Shown piece by piece: positions 1 to 6,759 of a DNA stretch of 15,190 nucleotides. The first letter of the stretch is position 1. Every line of letters begins with the position of its first letter. A program made the position numbers and the translations under genes. The stretch comes from Candidatus Njordarchaeota archaeon. GTDB lineage: Archaea; Asgardarchaeota; Njordarchaeia; Njordarchaeales; Njordarchaeaceae. Under the pieces are notes generated by a model. The model did no database searches. It saw only the letters and a program-made list of their open reading frames with translations, and was not told the DNA's origin. The stretch is from assembly GCA_029856625.1 (NCBI GenBank), contig JAHKLG010000019.1, positions 1 to 15,190 of the forward strand, written 5' to 3'.

Positions 1-1118
1 AGAAAGGTTTGCCTATAAAGCTCCTCCGGTGTTACTCGGAGAATAATCGACGAAAGCAGTGACGTCAATAATATCGTGATTAGTATAGCTACATAATACT
101 CTAGAGGTAAAATACCCGCTGAAAGACCGAAAACAGCAGCAATTATTCCGAAGGTTAGATTAAAGTTAAGGAAGTAACCTATCATTCGGGCTACTTGTTT
201 ACTAACTAAGAAATATGAGATAAGGAATGCACTGATATACTTTGTAGAAAAAACTAGTAATACTAATACGATGATCAAAGCTATTATCGCGGGAGTTATG
301 AGGCTTAGATCAATGAATAACCCAGCTCTAAAGAAAAATGCTGGAGCCAAGAATCCAAAGATTATTCCTCTAAGCTTCTCTTTAACAATAGCATCATCCT
401 CTATTATTTCAGAGAAAAGAACCCCCATCAAAAAAGCCAGTAAAGCCTCGCTTATGAAGGCTCTCTCAGCTATAAAAGGAAGAGTAACCAAAAGTAATAG
501 AATTAATTTTATCTCAAGCTCTGCGGGAGAGCCTCGGTATCGCTTAAATACGATTCTTCCTAACCGGGGTGATAAAGCAAAGAATATTAAAGCGAGGATA
601 ATGTAAATTATGGAGGATAACGTAAAGAAGCCTATCATTAATGGTAATGATAAAATGCTAGAAACTTCAAGTATTAATGCGCTTCCGAGAATTATTTGAC
701 TATGTTCCTTCTCCATTAATCCTTTCTCCCTCAAAACAGAGTAGATAAGGGCCACGGACGTTGTTGCTAATGATATAGCAGCAATAATGGCTGTTATCAT
801 TGGCGTCTTGAGGATAATATAAAAGAATGCTAGGATAAGCAAGAATGGTACAAGATAGGAAAGAATACCTATCAGGATATTTGATTTAAGATTTACCTTT
901 AATAGCTTGGGATCCACCTCAAATCCTGCATAGAAAAGAATTCCAACGAGACCAAAATCAGCTAAAAAATCGAGCCAAGTAGGATGGCTGATTCCTAGTA
1001 TGTTCGACGCTATAACCCCTGCTAGTATCTCAAGCATTGCTGTGGAGAAGCCTATTTCTATCGAGATGATACCAGCTAATAGTATAGAGAGACCAATAAG
1101 TACGCTATCATGATCCAT
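1..1118 (-). CDS. CPA2/Kef-type Na+(K+)/H+ antiporter, partial (C-terminus beyond left edge)
   Basis: An uninterrupted minus-strand frame starts at the ATG at 1118-1116 and is still open at the window edge (372 complete codons). GGAGG at 1130-1126 lies seven bases ahead of the ATG, which supports this start. The protein is almost entirely hydrophobic helices, as in the monovalent cation:proton antiporter-2 membrane domain. It has an early helix 'LEILAGVIASNILG' (residues 29-42), 'GILFYAGFEVD' (59-69), the unwound-helix region 'SLATTSVALIYSV' (116-128), and a late 'FGFLAPAFFFRAGLFID' (254-270) typical of the family. Where NapA-like antiporters carry an Asp-Asp pair, this protein reads 'ALILEVSSI', so the pair is Leu150-Glu151. 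A role in exchanging monovalent cations for protons across the membrane is inferred from the family. A TrkA-like regulatory tail beyond the edge cannot be excluded. The other antiporter at 8040-9218 keeps the usual Asp pair. Confidence 0.85.
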   Translation of the reverse strand, partial: MDHDSVLIGLSILLAGIISIEIGFSTAMLEILAGVIASNILGISHPTWLDFLADFGLVGILFYAGFEVDPKLLKVNLKSNILIGILSYLVPFLLILAFFYIILKTPMITAIIAAISLATTSVALIYSVLREKGLMEKEHSQIILGSALILEVSSILSLPLMIGFFTLSSIIYIILALIFFALSPRLGRIVFKRYRGSPAELEIKLILLLLVTLPFIAERAFISEALLAFLMGVLFSEIIEDDAIVKEKLRGIIFGFLAPAFFFRAGLFIDLSLITPAIIALIIVLVLLVFSTKYISAFLISYFLVSKQVARMIGYFLNFNLTFGIIAAVFGLSAGILPLEYYVAILITILLTSLLSSIILRVTPEELYRQTF

Positions 1119-1434
1119 TAATTAACCTCCAAAAGACGGAATAATCCCTAAAGCTTATCTGAGAAGGATACGGTGCTGATTAAAAAGAAATTACATACAA
1201 TTTTTAAACGTTACCTTCTCAAAATGACAAGACTGGGCATCCATCGAAGACTAAGAATTGCTACGCGTTCAATATTAAGCTTTAGAAGTCAGAGGAACTA
1301 TCCGAAAATTTTAAATTAGATTCTTTGCTAATGAATAAATCGCTCATCACTTTTTAGATGTTATAGGTCTGTAGGAACGTGTAGGCCTATTTTGGCTTCT
1401 CATCGGTAATACGCTTGTAATACGGTGAAAGGCA
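1119..1434. other. Gene-free stretch between divergent genes
   Basis: These 316 bases separate the minus-strand antiporter from a small plus-strand gene. I see no convincing gene in either strand; the short frames present lack ribosome binding sites. Candidate promoter-like AT blocks on the plus strand are TTTTTAAA at 1201-1208, AATTTTAAATTA at 1307-1318 and CTTTTTAGATG at 1350-1360. None is strong enough to name as the promoter. GGAGG at 1126-1130 (minus) serves the antiporter. An 8-bp palindrome TAGGCCTA sits near 1382. No tRNA or box C/D RNA pattern was recognised. Confidence 0.5.
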
Positions 1435-1644
1435 ATGGTTAACATAAGGATAAAGCCGGGGAAGCGCCGTGGGGAGCTATATCGGATAATTCTAAATGAT
1501 AGGTATATGATGATCAAATGGAAGAGCGGGAAAACATATTTTGTTGACATAAAAACTGGGGATAATGTTCCTCCGGAATTTAGACAAATATTATTAAAAG
1601 CCGATAGGGAAATGATAAATAATGGAAAATTCCTCTCCCCCTAA
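1435..1644 (+). CDS. Small hypothetical basic protein (69 aa)
   Basis: I do not recognise this protein. The ATG at 1435 is preceded by GGTGA (1424-1428) at a six-base distance, a usable archaeal ribosome binding site. The 69 residues are strongly basic at the N-terminus ('MVNIRIKPGKRRGELYRI'). They alternate charged and hydrophobic residues as expected of a small beta-rich protein ('RYMMIKWKSGKTYFVDI', about residues 24-40). There is no membrane segment and no Cys. The composition resembles real genes of the window more than a random frame. A competing minus-strand frame at 1347-1550 overlaps its 5' half and looks like its shadow. It precedes endonuclease III by about 185 bases, so co-transcription is possible but unproven. 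Existence is moderately likely; function is unknown. Confidence 0.45.
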   Translation: MVNIRIKPGKRRGELYRIILNDRYMMIKWKSGKTYFVDIKTGDNVPPEFRQILLKADREMINNGKFLSP

Positions 1645-1828
1645 CTTCTTCCCCTTAGAAGCAAATGATATAAAGATGGACAATGATAAGGTTGCGACTA
1701 GTAATATGCTCTTAAATAAGTTCTTCTTATCATTGATACTCATAAAGCGGAATAGTAGCGCTAAAGAAGTGGAAATCTCGGGAATCCAGCGGCTGGAATA
1801 TTAGAATAGATGTGAGGGAGAACATAGG

Positions 1829-2530
1829 GTGGAGGATACATACTTGTTATCAAAAATAACTGAAGTTAAGGGATATCTGCCAAGAGAGAAACACTTAGCT
1901 AATAGAATAGCCATCGAACTAATAATTAAGAATTTTTGGGTAGAGCCTCAGTGGCGTGATCCCTTTCGCATTTTGATCTCTTGTATAGTCTCCCAACGTA
2001 CGAGATCAGAAATCACAAGGTATGTCGTTAAGGAGCTATTCACTAAGTATCGTGATATAAGTGATTTAGCTAAGGCGGATCCTAGGGATTTAGAGCGAAT
2101 TTTAAGACCAGCCGGATTATTTAGAGAGAAAGCTATTAGAATAATAGAAGCCTCCAAATACATTCTTGAGAAATTTAGCGGTGAGGTTCCAGACAGTTTA
2201 GAAGAATTGCTTAAAATCCCTGGTATTGGTCGGAAATGCGCTAATATAGTCCTTGCTTACGCATTTAACAAACCAGCTATAGCTGTAGATGCAAATGTAC
2301 TGAGAATATCTAAGCGGATAGGCATCGTTGATGAAAACGCAAAACCACTTGATGTTGAAAAAACCTTAGCGAAAATTGTGCCAAAAAATTATTGGCGAAA
2401 GATAAATATTTCAATGGTCAGATTTGGTAGAGAAATATGCAAGCCAAAAAATCCGAGATGTGATACATGCTTTATATCGAACTATTGTAACTATTACAAA
2501 AGAATAAAAAGCTCTCACAACAACTCCTAG
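1829..2530 (+). CDS. nth: Endonuclease III (DNA glycosylase/AP lyase)
   Basis: This enzyme removes oxidised pyrimidines from DNA and cleaves the abasic site (base excision repair). The 233-aa sequence shows the whole family signature. 'SQRTRSE' (residues 55-61) matches the N-terminal helical region. The helix-hairpin-helix 'LKIPGIGRKCANIV' (128-141) contains the catalytic Lys136, and 'AVDANVLRISKR' (152-163) contains the catalytic Asp154. The [4Fe-4S] loop has Cys204, 211, 214 and 220 with the canonical C-x6-C-x2-C-x5-C spacing. The start is a GTG, supported by GAGGGAG at 1814-1820, eight bases upstream. Length is slightly above the bacterial enzyme (about 211 aa) because of an N-terminal extension of roughly 20 residues. 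All catalytic and cluster residues are present, so it should be active. It stands alone, without tight coupling to neighbours. Confidence 0.96.
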   Translation: MEDTYLLSKITEVKGYLPREKHLANRIAIELIIKNFWVEPQWRDPFRILISCIVSQRTRSEITRYVVKELFTKYRDISDLAKADPRDLERILRPAGLFREKAIRIIEASKYILEKFSGEVPDSLEELLKIPGIGRKCANIVLAYAFNKPAIAVDANVLRISKRIGIVDENAKPLDVEKTLAKIVPKNYWRKINISMVRFGREICKPKNPRCDTCFISNYCNYYKRIKSSHNNS

Positions 2531-2537
2531 TCCTTTA

Positions 2538-2552
2538 TTAGAACTGTTCTAA
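2538..2552. repeat. 15-bp inverted repeat just after nth
   Basis: TTAGAAC-T-GTTCTAA is a perfect 7-bp dyad with a one-base centre, eight bases after the nth stop codon. The one-base spacer makes a protein-binding site or chance more likely than an RNA hairpin. No T-tract follows it directly. Confidence 0.3.
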
Positions 2553-2689
2553 CTCAGTACAAGCTTAATACAAAGTTCATAGAATCTCGTCAAAATATAG
2601 AGACCTATTAGCCAATGATCAATCTTTCCAAAATAGAGGTAAAAATCGGATTACGGCGGTATAGCTAAGGGAGAATAGGGAGTAAGAGA

Positions 2690-2699
2690 AAATATATTA
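2690..2699 (+). promoter_or_regulatory. Candidate TATA box for moaC-sfsA
   Basis: AAATATATTA would place a transcription start near 2715-2720, giving a leader of roughly 50 bases before moaC. A second AT-rich element, TTCTTATAAC (2741-2750), is too close to the start codon to act with the annotated ATG. The call rests on base composition and distance only. Confidence 0.35.
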
Positions 2700-2766
2700 T
2701 GAGTACTAAGGATGATTTAATTTTGAGTCAGTTTTTAGAATTCTTATAACTAATTAGGGGATATGG

Positions 2767-3216
2767 ATGCGAGATATAAAGATGGTTGATATCACGAATA
2801 AAGAGAATAGCGTAAGAATAGCCACCGCAGTTGGTCGTATTAGGCTTAGAAAAGAAACCATAAAGAGGATCCTCGAAGGAAAAATAGAAAAGGGAGATGT
2901 TTTTTTAGCTTCAAAGCTTGTGGGCATAATTGGTACGAAAAAGACACCAGAATTATTACCTTTCTGCCACCCAATACCAATAACTAATGTGTCGGTGGAT
3001 ATAAAACCATATGATTCTGGACTAGAAGTTTGGGTAACGGTTAAAAGTGTAGGGAAGACAGGAGTAGAAATGGAAGCTCTAACAGGAGTAGCCATTGCTC
3101 TTCTTAATATTTGGGATATGGTAAAGAAATATGAGAAAGATGAAGAGGGTCAATATCCATTCACAGTTATTGAGGAGATCAGGGTAGTAAAAAAAGAAAA
3201 ACATCCATTAAGCTGA
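2767..3216 (+). CDS. moaC: Cyclic pyranopterin monophosphate synthase (molybdopterin cofactor biosynthesis)
   Basis: MoaC converts the GTP-derived MoaA product into cyclic pyranopterin monophosphate, the first stable intermediate of molybdopterin synthesis. The 149-aa protein carries the characteristic segments. These are 'GDVFLASKLVGIIGTKKT' (43-60), 'LLPFCHPIPITNV' (63-75), 'SVGKTGVEMEALTGVAIAL' (94-112), and 'WDMVKK' (116-121) with Asp117 and Lys120 corresponding to E. coli Asp128 and Lys131. The C-terminus ends soon after, without the Gly-rich 'KSGG' tail of bacterial MoaC. The ATG at 2767 has TTAGGGG at 2754-2760. The internal Met6 at 2782 ('MVDIT', where many homologues begin) lacks a comparable site. 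The stop codon overlaps the sfsA start by one base (TGATG). No other cofactor-synthesis gene is in this window, so MoaA, MoaB and MoaE partners must be elsewhere. Confidence 0.96.
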   Translation: MRDIKMVDITNKENSVRIATAVGRIRLRKETIKRILEGKIEKGDVFLASKLVGIIGTKKTPELLPFCHPIPITNVSVDIKPYDSGLEVWVTVKSVGKTGVEMEALTGVAIALLNIWDMVKKYEKDEEGQYPFTVIEEIRVVKKEKHPLS

Positions 3217-3926
3217 TGAGGATGTTGAAGATCCTAGAATTCGATGATCTGAGGGAGGCAATATTCCTTAAGAGGTTAAATAGATTCTTATTAATAGCCA
3301 AGTACGGGGACTCGAAAATTCAATGCCATATTCACGATCCTGGAAGACTGGGCGAATTATTGATCCCATCAGTCAGAATCCTTATCCAGTTCAAGAAGGG
3401 AGCGAGAAAGACACCATGTGATTTAGTGGCTGTGAATAAGGATGGTGAGTGGATTTTCACGCATAGTGGATATCATTCAAAAATATCGCTGAGACTGATA
3501 AAATCGGGATTAATAAGAGAATTTGAAGATTTTGAAGAAATAATTCGGGAATACAAGATAGGTAAATCAAGGATTGACTTCTTGTTGAAAAAAGGTGAGA
3601 GAAAATTTTTACTTGAGGTAAAGGGGTGCACACTATTCAGGGATGGGATAGGATACTTCCCAGACGCCCCAACCGAGAGAGGTAGACGGCACTTAATGGA
3701 ACTGATGAAAGCAATCGATGAGGGATTTGAAGCAAGTGTCTTATTTCTAGTAATGGGGAGAGATATTAGGGAGCTTAGACCCAATTGGAGAATAGACCCA
3801 AGATTCTCAGAAGCGATGATCAGAGCCTATAAGAAAGGAGTTAAAATGATAGCTTACACGTTCTATTTCGATGGCAAAGCATTGTTTGCGGTAAGCCAAA
3901 TACCAGTAAAATTAATTAAAGAATGA
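3216..3926 (+). CDS. sfsA: SfsA family DNA-binding/nuclease-like protein
   Basis: This is a homologue of E. coli SfsA, originally named for stimulation of sugar (maltose) fermentation. The family has an OB-fold N-terminal part and a C-terminal PD-(D/E)xK nuclease-like domain; its biochemical role is unsettled. In the 236-aa sequence, 'RFLLIAKY' and 'HIHDPGRLGELLIPSVRILI' (23-57) give the N-terminal signature. 'SRIDFLL' (118-124, Asp121), 'LLEVKGCTL' (132-140, Glu134 and Lys136) and 'YFPDAPTERGRRHLMELM' (147-164) give the nuclease-like signature. All putative metal/catalytic positions are kept. The first ATG overlaps the moaC stop codon; a second Met two codons later is equally possible. The overlap implies co-transcription and probable translational coupling with moaC. 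The gene ends three bases from the convergent MFS gene's stop. Confidence 0.93.
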   Translation: MRMLKILEFDDLREAIFLKRLNRFLLIAKYGDSKIQCHIHDPGRLGELLIPSVRILIQFKKGARKTPCDLVAVNKDGEWIFTHSGYHSKISLRLIKSGLIREFEDFEEIIREYKIGKSRIDFLLKKGERKFLLEVKGCTLFRDGIGYFPDAPTERGRRHLMELMKAIDEGFEASVLFLVMGRDIRELRPNWRIDPRFSEAMIRAYKKGVKMIAYTFYFDGKALFAVSQIPVKLIKE

Positions 3927-3960
3927 GCACTAATATTTCTTCTCCTTTTTCTGCAGTGCT
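3926..3960. terminator. Possible shared terminator between convergent genes
   Basis: AGCACT (3926-3931) and AGTGCT (3955-3960) are inverted repeats flanking a pyrimidine-rich stretch (TTTCTTCTCCTTTTTCTG). They cover the stop codons of sfsA (plus) and the MFS gene (minus). The T-rich run could terminate plus-strand transcripts. The stem is only six pairs with a 23-base loop, so this is weak. Confidence 0.25.
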
Positions 3961-5090
3961 AGCACCATCAGGATAAAGCCGATAAGCGCTAAGAATAAGT
4001 TCATCATGAAGATTGAGGAAATTCCGTATCTTGCGTATATTGGGAAAGGTAGAACTGGAGCCAAAGCGTATCCGATAAATCTTAGAGAATTATAAATAGA
4101 TGAAGCGGTTCCCCTAAGCTTAGGGTTAACCTCAACAGCCAATGTGTTTAGGGGTGTCATGCTAAATGATCCAAATACTCCCAATAAGAATAGGAGTAAC
4201 GGAAGGTAAGAAAACCACTCTATAACTAAGTATAGGGAAATGACTACATTAAGCATGATAAAACCGATCGAAGCCACCTTTTCTCTGCCTACGTAATCCG
4301 CTAAAAATCCAGCTAATAACCCCGCTATCATACCGCCAAGTCCTGCCATAAAGAGATACGTACCCCAAAGATCTGATGAAAGATTATATGGAGGATACAG
4401 AATGGTATTGGATAGAAAGGTATAGATGCTTAATCGCGTAAAGAAAAGAATCATGCCAAGAAAACCTATCAATAAAACTTTCCTATTCCTCAAACACTTA
4501 AGAATCGTACCTGTTAAATCACTTCTAGGCACTCTTTTTTGCTTCTCTGGTATCCATAAAGAGATTAATAAGACGATTAATCCGATTACGAACATCAATA
4601 AGAAAGACAACCTCCAATCAATTAATCCTAAGTATCCCCCCACTAAAGGACCAATTGTGGCGCCAAGGGTTGTCGATAAAGCACCCAACCCCATAACCTT
4701 TCCACGCTGATGGTATTCAAAGAAATCACCAACAAGAGCCATTGTTATTGGAATTACAAAAGCTGAGCCCATTCCCTGGAGTATTCTAGCAAATAAGAAG
4801 AGGAAAACCGATGGAGCATAATAAGCTAAGATAGCACCCATGCAGTATAAGGATGATCCAAACACGATAACTCTCTTTCTTCCGTATAATGTATCACTTA
4901 GAACGCCTGAGAATATTTGAAAAATGCTGAAGGGAATCATATATAGAGTTACTGTAAGATTAACGAGAAGTTTCGTAGTAGAGTATGTTTCCTGAATATG
5001 CCTGAATAGAGGCAAGATCATATTCCCGCCAAAGGGCCCACTAAAAGCTGATATAATGTAAATAACTAAGATGGTCAGATATACATTCAA
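3930..5090 (-). CDS. MFS transporter (drug-efflux-like)
   Basis: A 386-aa polytopic membrane protein of the major facilitator superfamily, with hydrophobicity fitting 12 helices. 'GVLSDTLYGRKR' (62-73), between helices 2 and 3, is MFS motif A. 'RILQGMGSAFVIPI' (about 102-115) and 'LGATIGPLVGGYLGLIDWR' (about 141-159) match motifs B and C of proton-driven drug antiporters of the Bcr/EmrB kind. 'GFLADYVGREKVASIG' in the second half repeats motif A. The substrate cannot be predicted. The start is a TTG at 5090, ten bases after the lipid-kinase stop, with AAGG/GGCGA just upstream; no nearby in-frame ATG exists. This makes it the last gene of the tight LUD-lipid kinase-MFS run. Confidence 0.9.
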   Translation of the reverse strand: MNVYLTILVIYIISAFSGPFGGNMILPLFRHIQETYSTTKLLVNLTVTLYMIPFSIFQIFSGVLSDTLYGRKRVIVFGSSLYCMGAILAYYAPSVFLFLFARILQGMGSAFVIPITMALVGDFFEYHQRGKVMGLGALSTTLGATIGPLVGGYLGLIDWRLSFLLMFVIGLIVLLISLWIPEKQKRVPRSDLTGTILKCLRNRKVLLIGFLGMILFFTRLSIYTFLSNTILYPPYNLSSDLWGTYLFMAGLGGMIAGLLAGFLADYVGREKVASIGFIMLNVVISLYLVIEWFSYLPLLLFLLGVFGSFSMTPLNTLAVEVNPKLRGTASSIYNSLRFIGYALAPVLPFPIYARYGISSIFMMNLFLALIGFILMVLALQKKEKKY

Positions 5091-5100
5091 GCAAATCGCC

Positions 5101-6006
5101 TTATCCTTTATTAGGGCGACAGAGGATCTTAACCTTATTAAGAAACTCTATCTCTACTTTCTTAGCCAAACCCAGATACTCACCATCAATTGCTACATGA
5201 TCATTCTCTAATTCTATAACAACTCTTCCACTAAATTGCTTATAAACAACAGCGGGATGGGATAGATGCTCTCCTCTCAGTACGCGCGGTAACGTCTTAA
5301 GAGCCTCGATTCTACCAATAGCCTTAGCTAGCATCATATCTATCTTTCCATCATTCGGTCTAGCTAATGGAGCTACAGGCACTCCTCCCCTAGTAGTAGA
5401 CACGTTTCCAAAATGAATTGTATAAATCTTCCCGCTAAAAAAGAAGTTCTCCGCCTGTACTCTGGCATCCTTATTAACTCTCTTAATTACGGCCTTAAGA
5501 ACACCATGCATGTATCCTACACTACCAAATAATCTTTTAAAGAAAGCGGGTGTCTCCTTTATACCTAATGCGAAATGCCCTATCTGAAGATTAGCCGCAA
5601 ACACTAATTCTTTCTCCTCACCATTAGACAATCTCACACTCGCCTTAAAAACATCGATTTTCCTCATAATTCCTGCACTAAATGCTATTTCGAGATCCTT
5701 TGGAGTTAATATACCAGCATAATGGGATAATTCCCCTCCAGATCCTCCTAGGTATGGAACTATGATTGAATCGACATGGTTACAATATATCATAGCTTCT
5801 ATGACGGATCTAACGGTTCCATCTCCTCCTATTACAACGAAGTAATCAGGAATATCTAGCTTAGAGAAGACTTTTTTAATGGGCTTAGAGGGCTTAAGAA
5901 TAACAATTTTAGAGTTAAGAGAAGAGAGGAACTTCCTGATTCTTTTAAATATTCTTAGCGCTCTACCTGATCCCGCCAGAGGATTAAGAAGGGTCAGAAC
6001 TTTCAT
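5101..6006 (-). CDS. Diacylglycerol-kinase-type lipid kinase (DagK catalytic domain, YegS/BmrU family)
   Basis: Members of this family transfer phosphate from ATP to lipid hydroxyls. The 301-aa protein starts 'MKVLTLLNPLAGSGRA' (1-16), the typical nucleotide-binding first strand. It contains 'VVIGGDGTV' (57-65, the GGDGT motif), 'PNDGKIDMML' (217-226) and a C-terminal 'AIDGEYL' (272-278). I chose the ATG at 6006 because GGAGGG (6022-6017) lies ten bases upstream and the family begins there. An in-frame GTG at 6030 would add eight residues spanning the ribosome binding site. The loop that usually reads G-T-x-N-D-F is 'GGSGGELSHYAGI' (87-99), an unusual substitution. The gene lies between the LUD gene and the MFS gene, recalling the bmrU-bmr pairing of Bacillus. 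The lipid substrate (perhaps an archaeol precursor) is inference. Confidence 0.88.
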   Translation of the reverse strand: MKVLTLLNPLAGSGRALRIFKRIRKFLSSLNSKIVILKPSKPIKKVFSKLDIPDYFVVIGGDGTVRSVIEAMIYCNHVDSIIVPYLGGSGGELSHYAGILTPKDLEIAFSAGIMRKIDVFKASVRLSNGEEKELVFAANLQIGHFALGIKETPAFFKRLFGSVGYMHGVLKAVIKRVNKDARVQAENFFFSGKIYTIHFGNVSTTRGGVPVAPLARPNDGKIDMMLAKAIGRIEALKTLPRVLRGEHLSHPAVVYKQFSGRVVIELENDHVAIDGEYLGLAKKVEIEFLNKVKILCRPNKG

Positions 6007-6016
6007 AGAAGGGGAA

Positions 6017-6022
6017 CCCTCC
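6017..6022 (-). promoter_or_regulatory. Ribosome binding site deciding the lipid kinase start
   Basis: Minus-strand GGAGGG lies ten bases before the ATG at 6006 and inside the frame that would open at the GTG at 6030. Its position argues for the downstream ATG. Confidence 0.7.
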
Positions 6023-6030
6023 TGACCCAC

Positions 6031-6651
6031 TTAATACCCTAATTGCTCGTTTACAATAATTATGTACGCATCCTTAATCAAGAGCGGCTTTCTCCTAAGA
6101 ATGAGAATCATATAATCATACTCTTTCCCTGGGTCTAATCCTAGCCTTAATGCATTTACTTTCGCAGCGTACTCACGTACTCTACGGAGCCCTTGCTGAA
6201 TATCATCAACGATTTTATTAACCCCTATTACAAGAATCAGCATCTTTGGTCCAAGTACGCTTCCAACAACCCTATTCCCGAACATATCAGCTATTAATAT
6301 CTCACCATTCATCGTCACCGCATTCGCACTATGAATAAACACATCAGCCTTCGTTTCCTCTACTCGCAACCGATTCTTTTCCTCAGTAGGTATTTGGAGC
6401 CAATGTTGGATAATCTTAAACCCTCCTTTCTCCAGTTCCGTGATCACTCCTATTTGCCTAATGGTAACAGAACCAGGTATGCCAATAGTTCTTAATCCAC
6501 TCTCAGAGATGATCTCAAGAATCTTATCTCTGGCCTCGACCTTATCATTCACAAAGATAACTTTCCAATCTCTTTCTGCCAGAACTCTAATAAGTTCTCT
6601 GCACTTTATCTCAAAGTATTTCTTTATAGCCTCCTCGAACATTATGGACAC
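6031..6651 (-). CDS. LUD-domain protein (LutC/YkgG-related, cysteine-free C-terminus)
   Basis: The LUD domain (formerly DUF162) occurs in lactate-utilisation proteins LutB/LutC and in stand-alone proteins of anaerobes and archaea. Signature segments are 'GIPGSVTIRQIGVI' (57-70), 'EETKADVFIHSANAVTMNGE' (98-117), 'DMFGNRVVGSVLGP' (122-135), 'LVIGVNKIV' (140-148) and 'IIIVNEQLGY' (197-206, the family's C-terminal strand). Many stand-alone homologues have a Cys-rich stretch after 'NALRLG' that suggests an Fe-S site. Here that stretch reads 'LDPGKEYDYMIL', with no Cys. The frame opens at GTG 6651, with ATG at 6642 as an equally good start; neither has a clear ribosome binding site. It is first in the run with the lipid kinase, whose long frame abuts its stop codon. 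Its enzymatic activity is unknown and no LutA/LutB partner is present. Confidence 0.85.
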   Translation of the reverse strand: MSIMFEEAIKKYFEIKCRELIRVLAERDWKVIFVNDKVEARDKILEIISESGLRTIGIPGSVTIRQIGVITELEKGGFKIIQHWLQIPTEEKNRLRVEETKADVFIHSANAVTMNGEILIADMFGNRVVGSVLGPKMLILVIGVNKIVDDIQQGLRRVREYAAKVNALRLGLDPGKEYDYMILILRRKPLLIKDAYIIIVNEQLGY

Positions 6652-6692
6652 GCATAGAAGGTAATGGCCTCTGGATAAATCATGTTTTCACC

Positions 6693-6701
6693 AATTATAA
6701 G
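6693..6701 (-). promoter_or_regulatory. Candidate TATA box for LUD-lipid kinase-MFS run
   Basis: Minus-strand CTTATAATT would put a start site near 6670, leaving a leader of about 20-30 bases before the LUD start. It lies in the 108-bp gap after the CDF gene, the largest gap in this minus-strand block apart from its beginning. Confidence 0.4.
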
Positions 6702-6759
6702 TAATGCTGGTTTATTCCAATAATATCCTAGGAAGGAATTCAAAACAAGAGTATTCTAA

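Noticed and set aside
271..606. 111-codon plus-strand open frame
   Set aside because: It lies opposite the well-supported antiporter frame at 1-1118 (minus) and reads as its low-complexity Ser/Lys shadow.
1119..1434. Possible tRNA or small RNA in the gene-free stretch
   Set aside because: No T-arm GTTC-x-A pattern with flanking stems and no paired C/D boxes were found by eye.
1347..1550. 67-codon minus-strand frame
   Set aside because: Opposite the 69-aa candidate gene, no ribosome binding site, odd composition.
1594..1743. 49-aa minus-strand frame with a hydrophobic stretch
   Set aside because: No ribosome binding site or promoter and overlap with a better candidate; kept only as a low-interest finding.
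1622..1804. 60-codon plus-strand frame
   Set aside because: Overlaps the end of the 1435 gene out of frame, has no ribosome binding site and ends just before the nth leader.
6007..6030. Eight-residue N-terminal extension of the lipid kinase from GTG 6030
   Set aside because: The extension encodes the ribosome binding site GGAGGG itself; the family starts at the ATG at 6006.
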